From the NCBI GenBank assembly GCA_965279085.1, contig OZ257149.1, positions 248,001 through 312,000 of the forward strand: a stretch of 64,000 nt of DNA, given 5' to 3'. The position numbers were made by a program, and so were the translations under genes. This DNA is from UBA7672 sp965279085. GTDB taxonomy: Bacteria > Pseudomonadota > Alphaproteobacteria > Caulobacterales > Hyphomonadaceae. The notes beneath the pieces were generated by a model. It ran no database searches, had not been told where the DNA came from, and worked only from the letters and a program-made list of their open reading frames with translations. This document shows positions 57,700-64,000 of this stretch, piece after piece (the stretch's first letter is position 1; each line of letters opens with the position of its first letter).

Positions 57700-57702
57700 G
57701 GG
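57685..57702 (+). repeat. Left direct repeat (putative attL) in the 3' end of guaA
   Basis: ATCGAGTGGGAGTAGGGG covers the last codons (Ile-Glu-Trp-Glu-stop) of guaA and three downstream bases. The same 18 bases recur exactly at 63449-63466. The 3' end of guaA is an established insertion site of tyrosine-recombinase genomic islands. Confidence 0.8.
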
Positions 57703-57705
57703 GTC

Positions 57706-57738
57706 TCGCCACCTATCGCCGACTATCGCCACAAATCG
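57706..57738. repeat. 10-bp-periodic TCGCC repeats next to the left junction
   Basis: TCGCC occurs at 57706, 57716 and 57726, exactly ten bases apart, within CTATCGCC-GA-CTATCGCCA, with a fourth partial TCG at 57736. Directly repeated short motifs just inside an att site resemble recombinase or excisionase arm-binding sites. Confidence 0.6.
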
Positions 57739-57906
57739 AAAAGCGGGCTTGCCGGGTTGAGCAGCGTTAGAGCTAGAAGCGCCCAAACCTCGCCTATTCA
57801 GCCGGCCCAAATGGGATATCGCACCAGCGCCATCGACAAGCCCTGTGCGGCAGCGAGACGGGCTCCTTCGCGAACGCGAGTAGGACCGTCGTTGGCGCAT
57901 TCTGCT

Positions 57907-58404
57907 CTAATCAAGCTCGACGATGTCTTGGGTGGAGTTGTGCGATCGCGGCTGCGATGTCTGGCTCGTGGAGTTTGCCGGACGCGCCGCGGCTTTTGTA
58001 CATGCGAAGTCGATCTGCCGTTTGAGATTGGCGATAGAGAATGGCTTGCTCAGGAACGCGTCGGCTCCCGCCTGAATCGAATCCCGAATCCTGGAGCCGG
58101 TAGATGCTGTTGAAGCAACCAGCACCGGTATCCCGCATATTTCCGGCCGCGGATTTTCGCGGATCGCTGCGATCAAGGACACTCCATCCTGATCTCCCAG
58201 GTTGAGGTCGACAATCGCCATTGAGAAGGCCTGATATTCAAGCTGACGCAAAGCAGGTTCAAGTCGCCCGAGAGGCGTCACATTCTTGAATCCGAGCGCC
58301 TGAACGAGAGACACTAGTAGCGATCGCATCTCGTCATCATCTTCCACGATCAACACGGCGCCGGCGCAAGCGGCAGCGCTGACTTTCATGGATCCAACTG
58401 ACAA
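57907..58404 (-). CDS. Single-domain response regulator
   Basis: A 165-residue receiver domain without an output domain. AVLIVEDDDEMRSLL holds the acidic pocket, Asp66 in MAIVDLNLG is the phosphorylation site, and LSKPF the conserved Lys near residue 122. The C-terminal 30 residues are a Ser/Gln-rich tail. Such proteins pass or sink phosphate. The TTG at 58404 is preferred because GGGAGGACGGC lies just before it; an ATG at 58389 is possible. It follows the hybrid kinase on the same strand, 163 bp downstream, and may be its partner. Confidence 0.9.
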   Translation of the reverse strand: MSVGSMKVSAAACAGAVLIVEDDDEMRSLLVSLVQALGFKNVTPLGRLEPALRQLEYQAFSMAIVDLNLGDQDGVSLIAAIRENPRPEICGIPVLVASTASTGSRIRDSIQAGADAFLSKPFSIANLKRQIDFACTKAAARPANSTSQTSQPRSHNSTQDIVELD

Positions 58405-58566
58405 GCCGTCCTCCCTCGTTCACTGACGGCAACGCATCGCACGCGCGGGTGTACATTTCCGTTAAGGCGTATTGGTGTCTGAGGGATATAATCTGCGTGC
58501 GAAGCGTCTGCGAAGTTTCCGTGTCGAGCCACTCGTTCTCATCGAATTACAAGGCGCCTGACGGTT

Positions 58567-61302
58567 TCAAGCGGCCTTTTGCAGCCCTTTGAGAACCGAC
58601 CGGAGAAGCTCCAGCTCGTCCATTCTCATTGGCTCGCCTGCCGAAATCGATGCGTCGATACCAAGTGCTATGCCGCCTGCGTCCTGGAACCCCAGCGAAC
58701 CTGCAGTTCCCGCCAGGCGATGTACGATCGTCTTGACGCGTGCTTCCCCTTCCACGGTTGGTTCAGTCAGGAAGCTGCGAATTTCTTCTGCATCGTTCGC
58801 AGACCGGTCGACAAATCGCCGTTGAAGGGCCAGCATTTCCGACGACAAAGGAATGTCATTGGCTGCCTCATGGAGGGGCGCCGGGTGGTTGTCGGTTCTA
58901 GCCCACCTTGAAATTGCATCCTGCAAGATCTGAGCGGTGAATGGTTTGGCGACATGACCCGTCATGCCCGCGCGAAGGCACTCTTCCACTTGATGTCTCA
59001 TGGCGTGCGCAGTCAGCGCAACGATGGGCAGGCCTTTGCCGATTGGAAGGTTCCGAATTGCGCGGGTCGCTGCGAGGCCGTCCATGCCAGGCATCTGCAC
59101 GTCCATGAAAACAAGATCGAATGACTCGCGCTCGACGAGGTCGACCGCCTCGCGGCCATCGGTGGCCAGAACGACCTCATGGCCCAACGGGGTCAGGAGA
59201 ACCGCCCCGAGCTCACGATTGATGTCATGGTCGTCCACAAGCAGGATTCGTCTACGCTGGAGGCGCACCGCTTCCCCCAATTGGAGCGTCTTGGCGTGCT
59301 TGTCTGCGGGTTCCTCCGTCGCCGCGAGCGGAAGCGTGAACCAGAACGTTGAGCCGTGGCCCTGTTCACTTTCCACGCCGATGTTCCCACCCATGCCCAG
59401 GATGATCCGCTTGGTGATGGCAAGGCCAAGCCCGGTGCCGCCGTATCGCCGGCTGATCGTGCCGTCGGCTTGGCTGAAACGAGAAAACAGTTCGTCGATC
59501 TTGTCCTTCTGGATTCCGATTCCGGTATCACGCACGCTGAAACGCAGCGTTTGCCTGGATCCGTCCGTTACAGGTTCGCAGCGTAGCTCGACGCTTCCCG
59601 TGTCGGTGAACTTGATGGCATTGCCAATCAGGTTGATGAGCGCCTGGCGAATTCGAGCATCGTCCCCCAGGAAGCGGTCAGCAACTCGCCCGTCCACTTC
59701 TGTTGTCAGGTCGAGATGTTTCTCCGCTGCCTGCACCTGCAGAACTTCGGTCGAGGTTCGAAGCAGGGCTCGAATATCGAACGGACGCATTTCGAAGCCT
59801 ATCTCGCCGGCGTCCAGCGCAGAGAAATCCAGCACATCATCGACAATGCGGATCAGTCCGTTGCTCGATTCAGCGATGATGCCTGCGTGCCTGCGATGCT
59901 TGGCCGGCAGGTCAGGGCTGGCCGCAAGGAGGGCCGCATAGCCGACGATTCCGTTGAGAGGGGTTCGAATCTCATGGCTCATGTTCGCCAGGAAGTCTGA
60001 TTTTGCTCGTGCCCCGGCCTCAGCCTCAACCTTTGCACGCAGCATGGATTGTTCGATGGCCATCTGCCCGCGAATATCACGCAGAACGTCAATGAACTCG
60101 GGTTCTCCGTCGTCACTTACGACGAGACGGGGGTTTGCCTCGACCCAGATCCAGTCTCCGGTTTCCTTGTGTCGAATTCGATAACGTATCGGCTTTTCAT
60201 TCGGCCTTCCGGCCATCAGGTTGCGGAACGCGGCTACGACTGCTCCGACGTCCTCGGGATGAGTTAATGCGAATGACTTGCGCCCCTCGACTTCGTCTAC
60301 TGAATAGCCGGTCAGTCTCTTGATCGCCGGGGACACATAACGGACGACGCCATCAATACTTATCCGACCAATGACGTCCGTCGTGTTGTCGGCAATCATG
60401 CGATAGCGAGCTTCGCTTTCGGCAAGGACCTCGCGGGCGCGGACATACTCTGTCACGTCCTGGAACACTCCAGTAATTGCTACGACCTTTCCGGCACTGT
60501 CCAGTTCGGCGATAGCTTTCGCCACGACACGCCTCAGGTCGCCATCCGCTCGCGTGATCCGAAGCTCGAAGGAATAACCTTCACCTGTTTCCAGTGTCCT
60601 CTTGATGTAGCCTTCGAGGATCGGGCGATCATCCGGATGATAGGACTCGAGCACCGATTGGAGGTTTGGGTCAAAGGTTGACGGGTCTACGCCGTAGATT
60701 GCGTACACTTGTTCGGACCAGGTCACTTGCGAAGCCACGACATCGAACCGCCAGAATCCAACGCCTGACATGGCTTCTGAGAGCTGCAGAAGGGCCAGTC
60801 GATGATCTGCGAGCTGGAGCTTTCGCGTCAGCTCCATCTCGCCCACAGCCAGCGACGCCAGTTCGCGAAGGCTGTTGAGTTGAGCCTCGCTTGGGCGGGG
60901 GCGCGGCTTTTGATCGATGACGCACAGCGTGCCGAGATTGTCGCCTTCTGCAGTGGTAAGCGTCGCCCCTGCGTAGAAGCGGATTTTCGGATCACCTACG
61001 ACAAGTGGATTGGCCGAGAAACGCGAATCCAGTGTGGCGTTTTCCACGACGAGGACGGAGTTTGGCCCCTCCTCGATCGCATGCGTGCAAAAGGCCCACG
61101 AGCGCGGCGTTTCGGTTGCATCCAGTCCAACACGGGATTTGAACCACTGCCGTTCCGCATCCACGAGCGAGACCAGCGCAATTGGTGAGTCAAAAAGTTC
61201 AGACGCCAGGCGGGTGATACGGTCGAAACGATGTTCGGGTGGCGTATCCAGAATTCCGAGCCCTCGCAGGCGGGCTAGTCTCATTTCTTCGTCGTGTGAC
61301 AT
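58567..61302 (-). CDS. Large hybrid histidine kinase (GAF-PAS-PAS-HisKA-HATPase-REC-Hpt)
   Basis: A 911-residue soluble hybrid kinase. Domains in order: GAF about 20-160; PAS about 170-290; PAS about 298-415; HisKA with His443 in [11 protein letters not shown]; HATPase about 545-660 with [17 protein letters not shown] and [12 protein letters not shown] about 683-800 with Asp734 in [10 protein letters not shown]; Hpt about 825-905 with His861 in [15 protein letters not shown] full four-step phosphorelay is therefore in one protein. There is no membrane segment; the signal is intracellular. The start follows the GAF N-terminus typical of the family. Part of the putative guaA island. Confidence 0.96.
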   Translation of the reverse strand: MSHDEEMRLARLRGLGILDTPPEHRFDRITRLASELFDSPIALVSLVDAERQWFKSRVGLDATETPRSWAFCTHAIEEGPNSVLVVENATLDSRFSANPLVVGDPKIRFYAGATLTTAEGDNLGTLCVIDQKPRPRPSEAQLNSLRELASLAVGEMELTRKLQLADHRLALLQLSEAMSGVGFWRFDVVASQVTWSEQVYAIYGVDPSTFDPNLQSVLESYHPDDRPILEGYIKRTLETGEGYSFELRITRADGDLRRVVAKAIAELDSAGKVVAITGVFQDVTEYVRAREVLAESEARYRMIADNTTDVIGRISIDGVVRYVSPAIKRLTGYSVDEVEGRKSFALTHPEDVGAVVAAFRNLMAGRPNEKPIRYRIRHKETGDWIWVEANPRLVVSDDGEPEFIDVLRDIRGQMAIEQSMLRAKVEAEAGARAKSDFLANMSHEIRTPLNGIVGYAALLAASPDLPAKHRRHAGIIAESSNGLIRIVDDVLDFSALDAGEIGFEMRPFDIRALLRTSTEVLQVQAAEKHLDLTTEVDGRVADRFLGDDARIRQALINLIGNAIKFTDTGSVELRCEPVTDGSRQTLRFSVRDTGIGIQKDKIDELFSRFSQADGTISRRYGGTGLGLAITKRIILGMGGNIGVESEQGHGSTFWFTLPLAATEEPADKHAKTLQLGEAVRLQRRRILLVDDHDINRELGAVLLTPLGHEVVLATDGREAVDLVERESFDLVFMDVQMPGMDGLAATRAIRNLPIGKGLPIVALTAHAMRHQVEECLRAGMTGHVAKPFTAQILQDAISRWARTDNHPAPLHEAANDIPLSSEMLALQRRFVDRSANDAEEIRSFLTEPTVEGEARVKTIVHRLAGTAGSLGFQDAGGIALGIDASISAGEPMRMDELELLRSVLKGLQKAA

Positions 61303-61798
61303 GTCTTGGACTTCAGTTCAGTCTGGCGTGAATCTTGTCTGTGTTCACTCGCTGGGGGAGGCAAGTGTGCGGGGCGGCCCGATTGCATTCAGGCCTTCCA
61401 AAACTTGAACGCCCGCTCCAGCTTGCTGGTCGCGGGCGTTCGCTTGAGTTGTGGCGCCTGTCCGGCACGTCGTCCCGGGCAAGGCGCATACTCTACGGCC
61501 GTGCAGGCGGCGCGGGGCTGCGCGCTGCCAGATTGAATCCGCGATCAACGACGCCAGGGGCCTGGAGCGAATCTTCGCGGAATTCATGGTGCCTGCTTGA
61601 CGCAAGAATTTCGCTGCTTCTTCGCATTGAAATTTCAAAAACACCTAAGGCTAGGGTTGGCCCTGCGACACAGTGCAACTTTTTCGGCGTATCTTTGCTG
61701 AAAAGCAAAGGGCGTCGCCGAAGCGACGCCCTCGCTCTGTGAGCGGACCGACCCGAGGTTGGGGGGTTGGGACGAACCATTCACCAGAGCTGGATCAC
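61303..61798. other. 496-bp gene-free interval in the island with a strong hairpin
   Basis: No credible coding frame on either strand; open frames here are antisense to mscL or lack family features. It contains a hairpin at 61407-61441 (GAACGCCCGC / GCGGGCGTTC, with an inner CCAG/CTGG tetraloop) and the mscL terminator. An unannotated small RNA or the promoter of the kinase could lie here. Confidence 0.5.
61701..61731 (-). terminator. Rho-independent terminator of mscL
   Basis: On the minus strand, stem GGGCGTCGC/GCGACGCCC with a TTCG loop followed by TTTGCTTTT, 68 bp after the mscL stop codon. Confidence 0.85.
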
Positions 61799-62206
61799 CT
61801 ATTTTTTCAGCAGATCGCGGATTTGCGTGAGCAGGACAACTTCTTCCGGCGGCGGCGCTGGCGCCGCGGGCGCTTCTTCCTGCTTTTTCTTCATGTTGTT
61901 CATTCCCTTCACAACCAGGAACATCGCAAAAGCGACGATGAGGAAGGTGATGACGAAGTTCAGGAACTTACCGTAGCTGACGGCGACGGCTGCGACTTCC
62001 TTCCCGTCAACGCCAACGGACGCGGGCTTCAGGACATACGCCAGAGCCGAAAAATCGACGCCGCCAGTGGCTACGCCTACGAGCGGCATGATGATGTCGC
62101 TGACAAGAGAGGTCACTATCGCGCCAAAGGCAGCGCCGATGATGACGCCGACGGCGAGGTCAACGACGTTGCCCCTCATGGCAAAGTCGCGAAATTCCTT
62201 GAACAT
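61799..62206 (-). CDS. mscL: Large-conductance mechanosensitive channel
   Basis: MscL, 135 residues, the membrane-tension safety valve. [28 protein letters not shown] is the canonical N-terminal amphipathic and first transmembrane helix; the second helix is near residues 76-98 ([19 protein letters not shown]), followed by a Pro/Glu/Ala linker and a C-terminal helix ending [11 protein letters not shown]. The start at 62206 fits the family; an open frame begins upstream but lacks homology. It lies in the putative island, where its role could be simply cargo. Confidence 0.96.
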   Translation of the reverse strand: MFKEFRDFAMRGNVVDLAVGVIIGAAFGAIVTSLVSDIIMPLVGVATGGVDFSALAYVLKPASVGVDGKEVAAVAVSYGKFLNFVITFLIVAFAMFLVVKGMNNMKKKQEEAPAAPAPPPEEVVLLTQIRDLLKK

Positions 62207-62375
62207 TCTGTGGTCCGCCTGAGCAATTGCTAAAACAGCCGGGACGCAGGCAAGTGCGCCAGGCAGGGCCAAGCCTTTTTGAGTGCCTCCCCCAAGCGGC
62301 TGAATGCCTGCGGTTTTTCGCAGAACCTTCGTGTTCGGATTTCAAAATGCGCATCAACTGTGAATACTGCCGCTT

Positions 62376-63053
62376 ATGACCGGAAAGATTCTAATCGCCG
62401 AAGACGATGAAATCCTTCGCGACTACATCGCGCTCGGGCTTCGGGAGCAGGGTTACCTGACTGTCGCGGTGGGCTCGGCGGCTGCGTTCCGAGAGGCCGC
62501 CCTGGCGACCAGATTTGACCTGTGGATTCTGGATCGCCGGATGCCCGATGGCGACGGCCTAAATACTCTGCGTGTGTTGCGAGCGGGCGGCGCGATGACG
62601 CCTGCGCTGGTGCTCACGGCCATGGGACAGTTGGACCAGCGCGTTGAGGGGTTCGATGCAGGCGCGGACGACTATCTGACCAAGCCATTTTCCATCGCCG
62701 AGCTGTTGGTGAGGACAAGGGCGCTTCTGCGTCGGCCGGCTGCGCTGGCGCCTTCGATGATCCGTGCTGGCCCCCTCGAATTGCGTGTCGATGCTGGTCG
62801 CCTGTTCTCCGGTGGACAGGAAATACCTGTTACGGCCAATGAGTGGCGACTGCTACGTCTGCTCATCGGCCGGCCCGGCGTCACCTATACGCGCGACGCC
62901 ATCATGACCGAGGTTGGAATGTCGGACGAGGCCGGAGAAGTGGCGGTGGATCATCTGGTCAGCCGCCTGCGGATCAAGTTACGTGTGTGCGGCGCCGACA
63001 AGCTGATAAGGACGGTCCGGGGAATGGGCTTCGCGTGGAACGAGTCAGCCTAA
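62376..63053 (+). CDS. OmpR/PhoB-type response regulator
   Basis: A 225-residue regulator with a receiver domain (Asp53 in LWILDRRMPDGDG, Lys in DDYLTKPF) and a winged-helix DNA-binding domain (about 130-220: NEWRLLRLLIGRPGVTYTRDAIM and VDHLVSRLRIKL, with the wing TVRGMGFAW). It has no adjacent kinase on its strand; the large hybrid kinase on the opposite strand of the island could supply phosphate, an inference. The ATG is in a divergent region with mscL. Confidence 0.93.
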   Translation: MTGKILIAEDDEILRDYIALGLREQGYLTVAVGSAAAFREAALATRFDLWILDRRMPDGDGLNTLRVLRAGGAMTPALVLTAMGQLDQRVEGFDAGADDYLTKPFSIAELLVRTRALLRRPAALAPSMIRAGPLELRVDAGRLFSGGQEIPVTANEWRLLRLLIGRPGVTYTRDAIMTEVGMSDEAGEVAVDHLVSRLRIKLRVCGADKLIRTVRGMGFAWNESA

Positions 63054-63066
63054 GCCCGAGAGCAAC

Positions 63067-63150
63067 TTACGTCGACCGCCTCACGGCGTGACGTGCCAAT
63101 ACGTTTAGAAGGTCGGCGACGACGATTGGCTTCGCCAGATGGTTGGTGAA
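63067..63150 (-). pseudogene. Remnant of a receiver-domain C-terminus
   Basis: The minus-strand frame ends TNHLAKPIVVADLLNVLARH, the last strand and helix of a receiver domain such as those closing hybrid kinases (compare D-H-L-x-K-P-I), and stops at 63067. The rest of the frame upstream (to 63411) shows no receiver motifs. It is best read as a fragment of a deleted two-component gene near the right junction. The remaining 63151-63448 stretch holds no gene I can support. Confidence 0.4.
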
Positions 63151-63448
63151 GAGGTCGCGCCATTCAGCTGGCCATTCGAAGTGCTCCATCGACTCTGCTG
63201 CCAACCTTTGACCTTTTTTCGCCAGGCCGCTCATACATGATCGAACAAACGAGCGTTGACCAAACGCGGACAATTTTGCCGCTGGACGTGTTGTGCTAGT
63301 CGTCTTCGTCAGAGCAAAGCCTTGAGCGCAACCCTCAAAATATCTGCGTTCGAGCGACAAAAGATTTTGACGGCGTGCTTGACGGTAATGTCGATCATGG
63401 CGCTTGCTCACGGAGCGAAAGCGAAAGATGGCGAAGGGTCGATCGATA

Positions 63449-63466
63449 ATCGAGTGGGAGTAGGGG
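63449..63466 (+). repeat. Right direct repeat (putative attR)
   Basis: Exact 18-bp copy of the guaA 3' end, reading Ile-Glu-Trp-Glu-stop in frame. It is followed by TGCG and the ATG of the next gene at 63471, so its AGTAGGGG supplies the ribosome binding site of that gene. Before the insertion that gene would have begun ten bases after guaA's stop. Confidence 0.8.
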
Positions 63467-63470
63467 TGCG

Positions 63471-63722
63471 ATGGGCAATCGTCTCGACGTCAAATCTGTC
63501 GAACGCCGCGTGAAACGCGTTGCCCGCCGCTATGGCGTCAGCCTGATGAAGTGCGAGAAGCCGTTCGGCAAGGTCGCCCAGCATGGCGGGTACATGCTCC
63601 GCGATGACGACACGCGGAGGATCGTCTTTGGCAATAACGGCTACGAATTTTCCGCCACACTGGAAGAGGTAGAAACCTTCCTCGACTCGCAGCCAAAGGC
63701 GCGCGATCTGCTCGAAGACTAG
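63471..63722 (+). CDS. Small conserved-looking protein, probable former guaA neighbour
   Basis: An 83-residue soluble protein of basic N-terminus (SVERRVKRVARRYG) and acidic C-terminus ending DLLED. I do not recognise the family; it resembles short alphaproteobacterial proteins of unknown function. Its ribosome binding site is AGTAGGGG inside the right direct repeat. Its stop overlaps the convergent next gene by four bases. Confidence 0.72.
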   Translation: MGNRLDVKSVERRVKRVARRYGVSLMKCEKPFGKVAQHGGYMLRDDDTRRIVFGNNGYEFSATLEEVETFLDSQPKARDLLED

Positions 63723-64000
63723 GAAGCCTTCGCCGTTTCCGCCGGCAGCTTCGCGAACTCTCCGAGCTGGCACGGCGTGCCGTCATCCTTTACGTAGATT
63801 GTCTGCTGTTTCGAGCACACGAGCGTGCCGCGTACGTCCCACGTGAAGCCCTGCTGGAACTTCAGGCTAGGGCATGCGCGCTGAAGCGTATTCGCCCACA
63901 CCTCGCCGTTCCGCAGTTCGAACCGGATCTCCTGATCGCTCACGATCGTCTGCTTCCTGATCTCCGTCGGATTGATGCAGGAGTTCTGGATGCTAGCCGA
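63719..64000 (-). CDS. DUF6491-like exported protein, 5' end beyond window
   Basis: The C-terminal 93 residues of a protein whose frame stays open to the right edge. The visible part (SCINPTEIRKQTIVSDQEI split at the edge, RFELRNGEVWANTLQRACPSL) matches the DUF6491 pattern of a Cys, a short Arg-rich strand and a second Cys before a hydrophobic stretch. Members are usually lipoproteins or exported; the signal sequence is outside the window. A GTG at 63943 in the same frame is an internal codon, not a start. Confidence 0.65.
   Translation of the reverse strand, partial: SASIQNSCINPTEIRKQTIVSDQEIRFELRNGEVWANTLQRACPSLKFQQGFTWDVRGTLVCSKQQTIYVKDDGTPCQLGEFAKLPAETAKAS

Larger units (their letters stand above)
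57703..63448. mobile_element. Putative genomic island inserted at the 3' end of guaA, integrase not found
   Basis: 5.7 kb bounded by exact 18-bp direct repeats. It carries a response regulator, a hybrid kinase, mscL and an OmpR-type regulator, plus a REC-like fragment at its right end. Its DNA looks less GC-rich than the neighbours: the lines at 60001 and 60361 have 35 and 32 G+C of 60, the guaB line at 52141 has 45 of 60 (three hand counts, not a statistic). No integrase, relaxase or toxin gene was seen, so the element may be a decayed or non-autonomous island. Confidence 0.65.

Noticed and set aside
61673..62233. A 186-codon frame opposite mscL
   Set aside because: Antisense to a canonical MscL; no homology.
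57703..63448. An integrase or transposase inside the putative guaA island
   Set aside because: Frames in all gaps were considered; none shows a tyrosine or serine recombinase motif, so none is claimed.

Overview
The window is from a high-GC alphaproteobacterium, most likely a relative of the Hyphomonadaceae/Caulobacterales. The evidence is the conserved order rpoZ - relA/spoT - pyrE - pdxJ - acpS - rnc - era, GTTC-N7-GTTC type (alphaproteobacterial) LexA boxes before uvrA and ssb, an overlapping M23 peptidase-bactofilin pair, a ppx-rlmE pair, a guaB...rsmB...guaA neighbourhood and two large TonB-dependent receptors in tandem. The genus is inference; there is no rRNA gene to settle it.

Layout. 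1-9.8 kb: a cut-off TauD-like dioxygenase, an EAL phosphodiesterase, iron superoxide dismutase, a squalene/phytoene-synthase-like protein, membrane and DUF1353 proteins, trmFO, two tandem secreted paralogues with TonB-C-like ends, a membrane protein and a VOC protein. 9.8-17.4 kb: uvrA and ssb, each behind a candidate LexA box, enclosing small genes that include a SET-domain methyltransferase and an ArsR-SRPBCC pair. 17.4-18.5 kb: a gene-free stretch packed with perfect hairpins (dispersed-repeat mosaic). 18.5-27 kb: bactofilin and M23 peptidase, 1-Cys PrxQ, a giant AsmA/YhdP-like envelope protein, a secreted SRPBCC protein, a hybrid histidine kinase and tRNA-Gly(TCC). 27-35.6 kb: family 5 uracil-DNA glycosylase with a NYN nuclease, then the stringent-response/pyrimidine/B6/ACP/RNase III/Era operon with stop-start overlaps. 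35.6-43 kb: a sulfotransferase and the two receptors. 43-47.7 kb: a coupled lipid-modification operon (FAD oxidoreductase, DUF1365, Cfa-like methyltransferase), phhA and hspQ. 48-57.7 kb: ppx-rlmE, a HAD phosphatase, a lipoprotein, guaB, a protein with two TIR-like domains, a coupled rsmB operon and guaA.

57.7-63.5 kb is the most interesting part. The last codons and stop of guaA (18 bp, ATCGAGTGGGAGTAGGGG, 57685-57702) recur exactly at 63449-63466. Between the copies lie an orphan response regulator, a 911-residue hybrid kinase, mscL, an OmpR-type regulator and a REC-like remnant; just inside the left copy is a 10-bp-periodic TCGCC repeat. I read this as a small island, now without a visible integrase, inserted at the 3' end of guaA, splitting guaA from a small gene whose ribosome binding site overlaps the right copy. 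Start codons were chosen from ribosome binding sites, overlaps and family starts, and several differ from the longest open frame.
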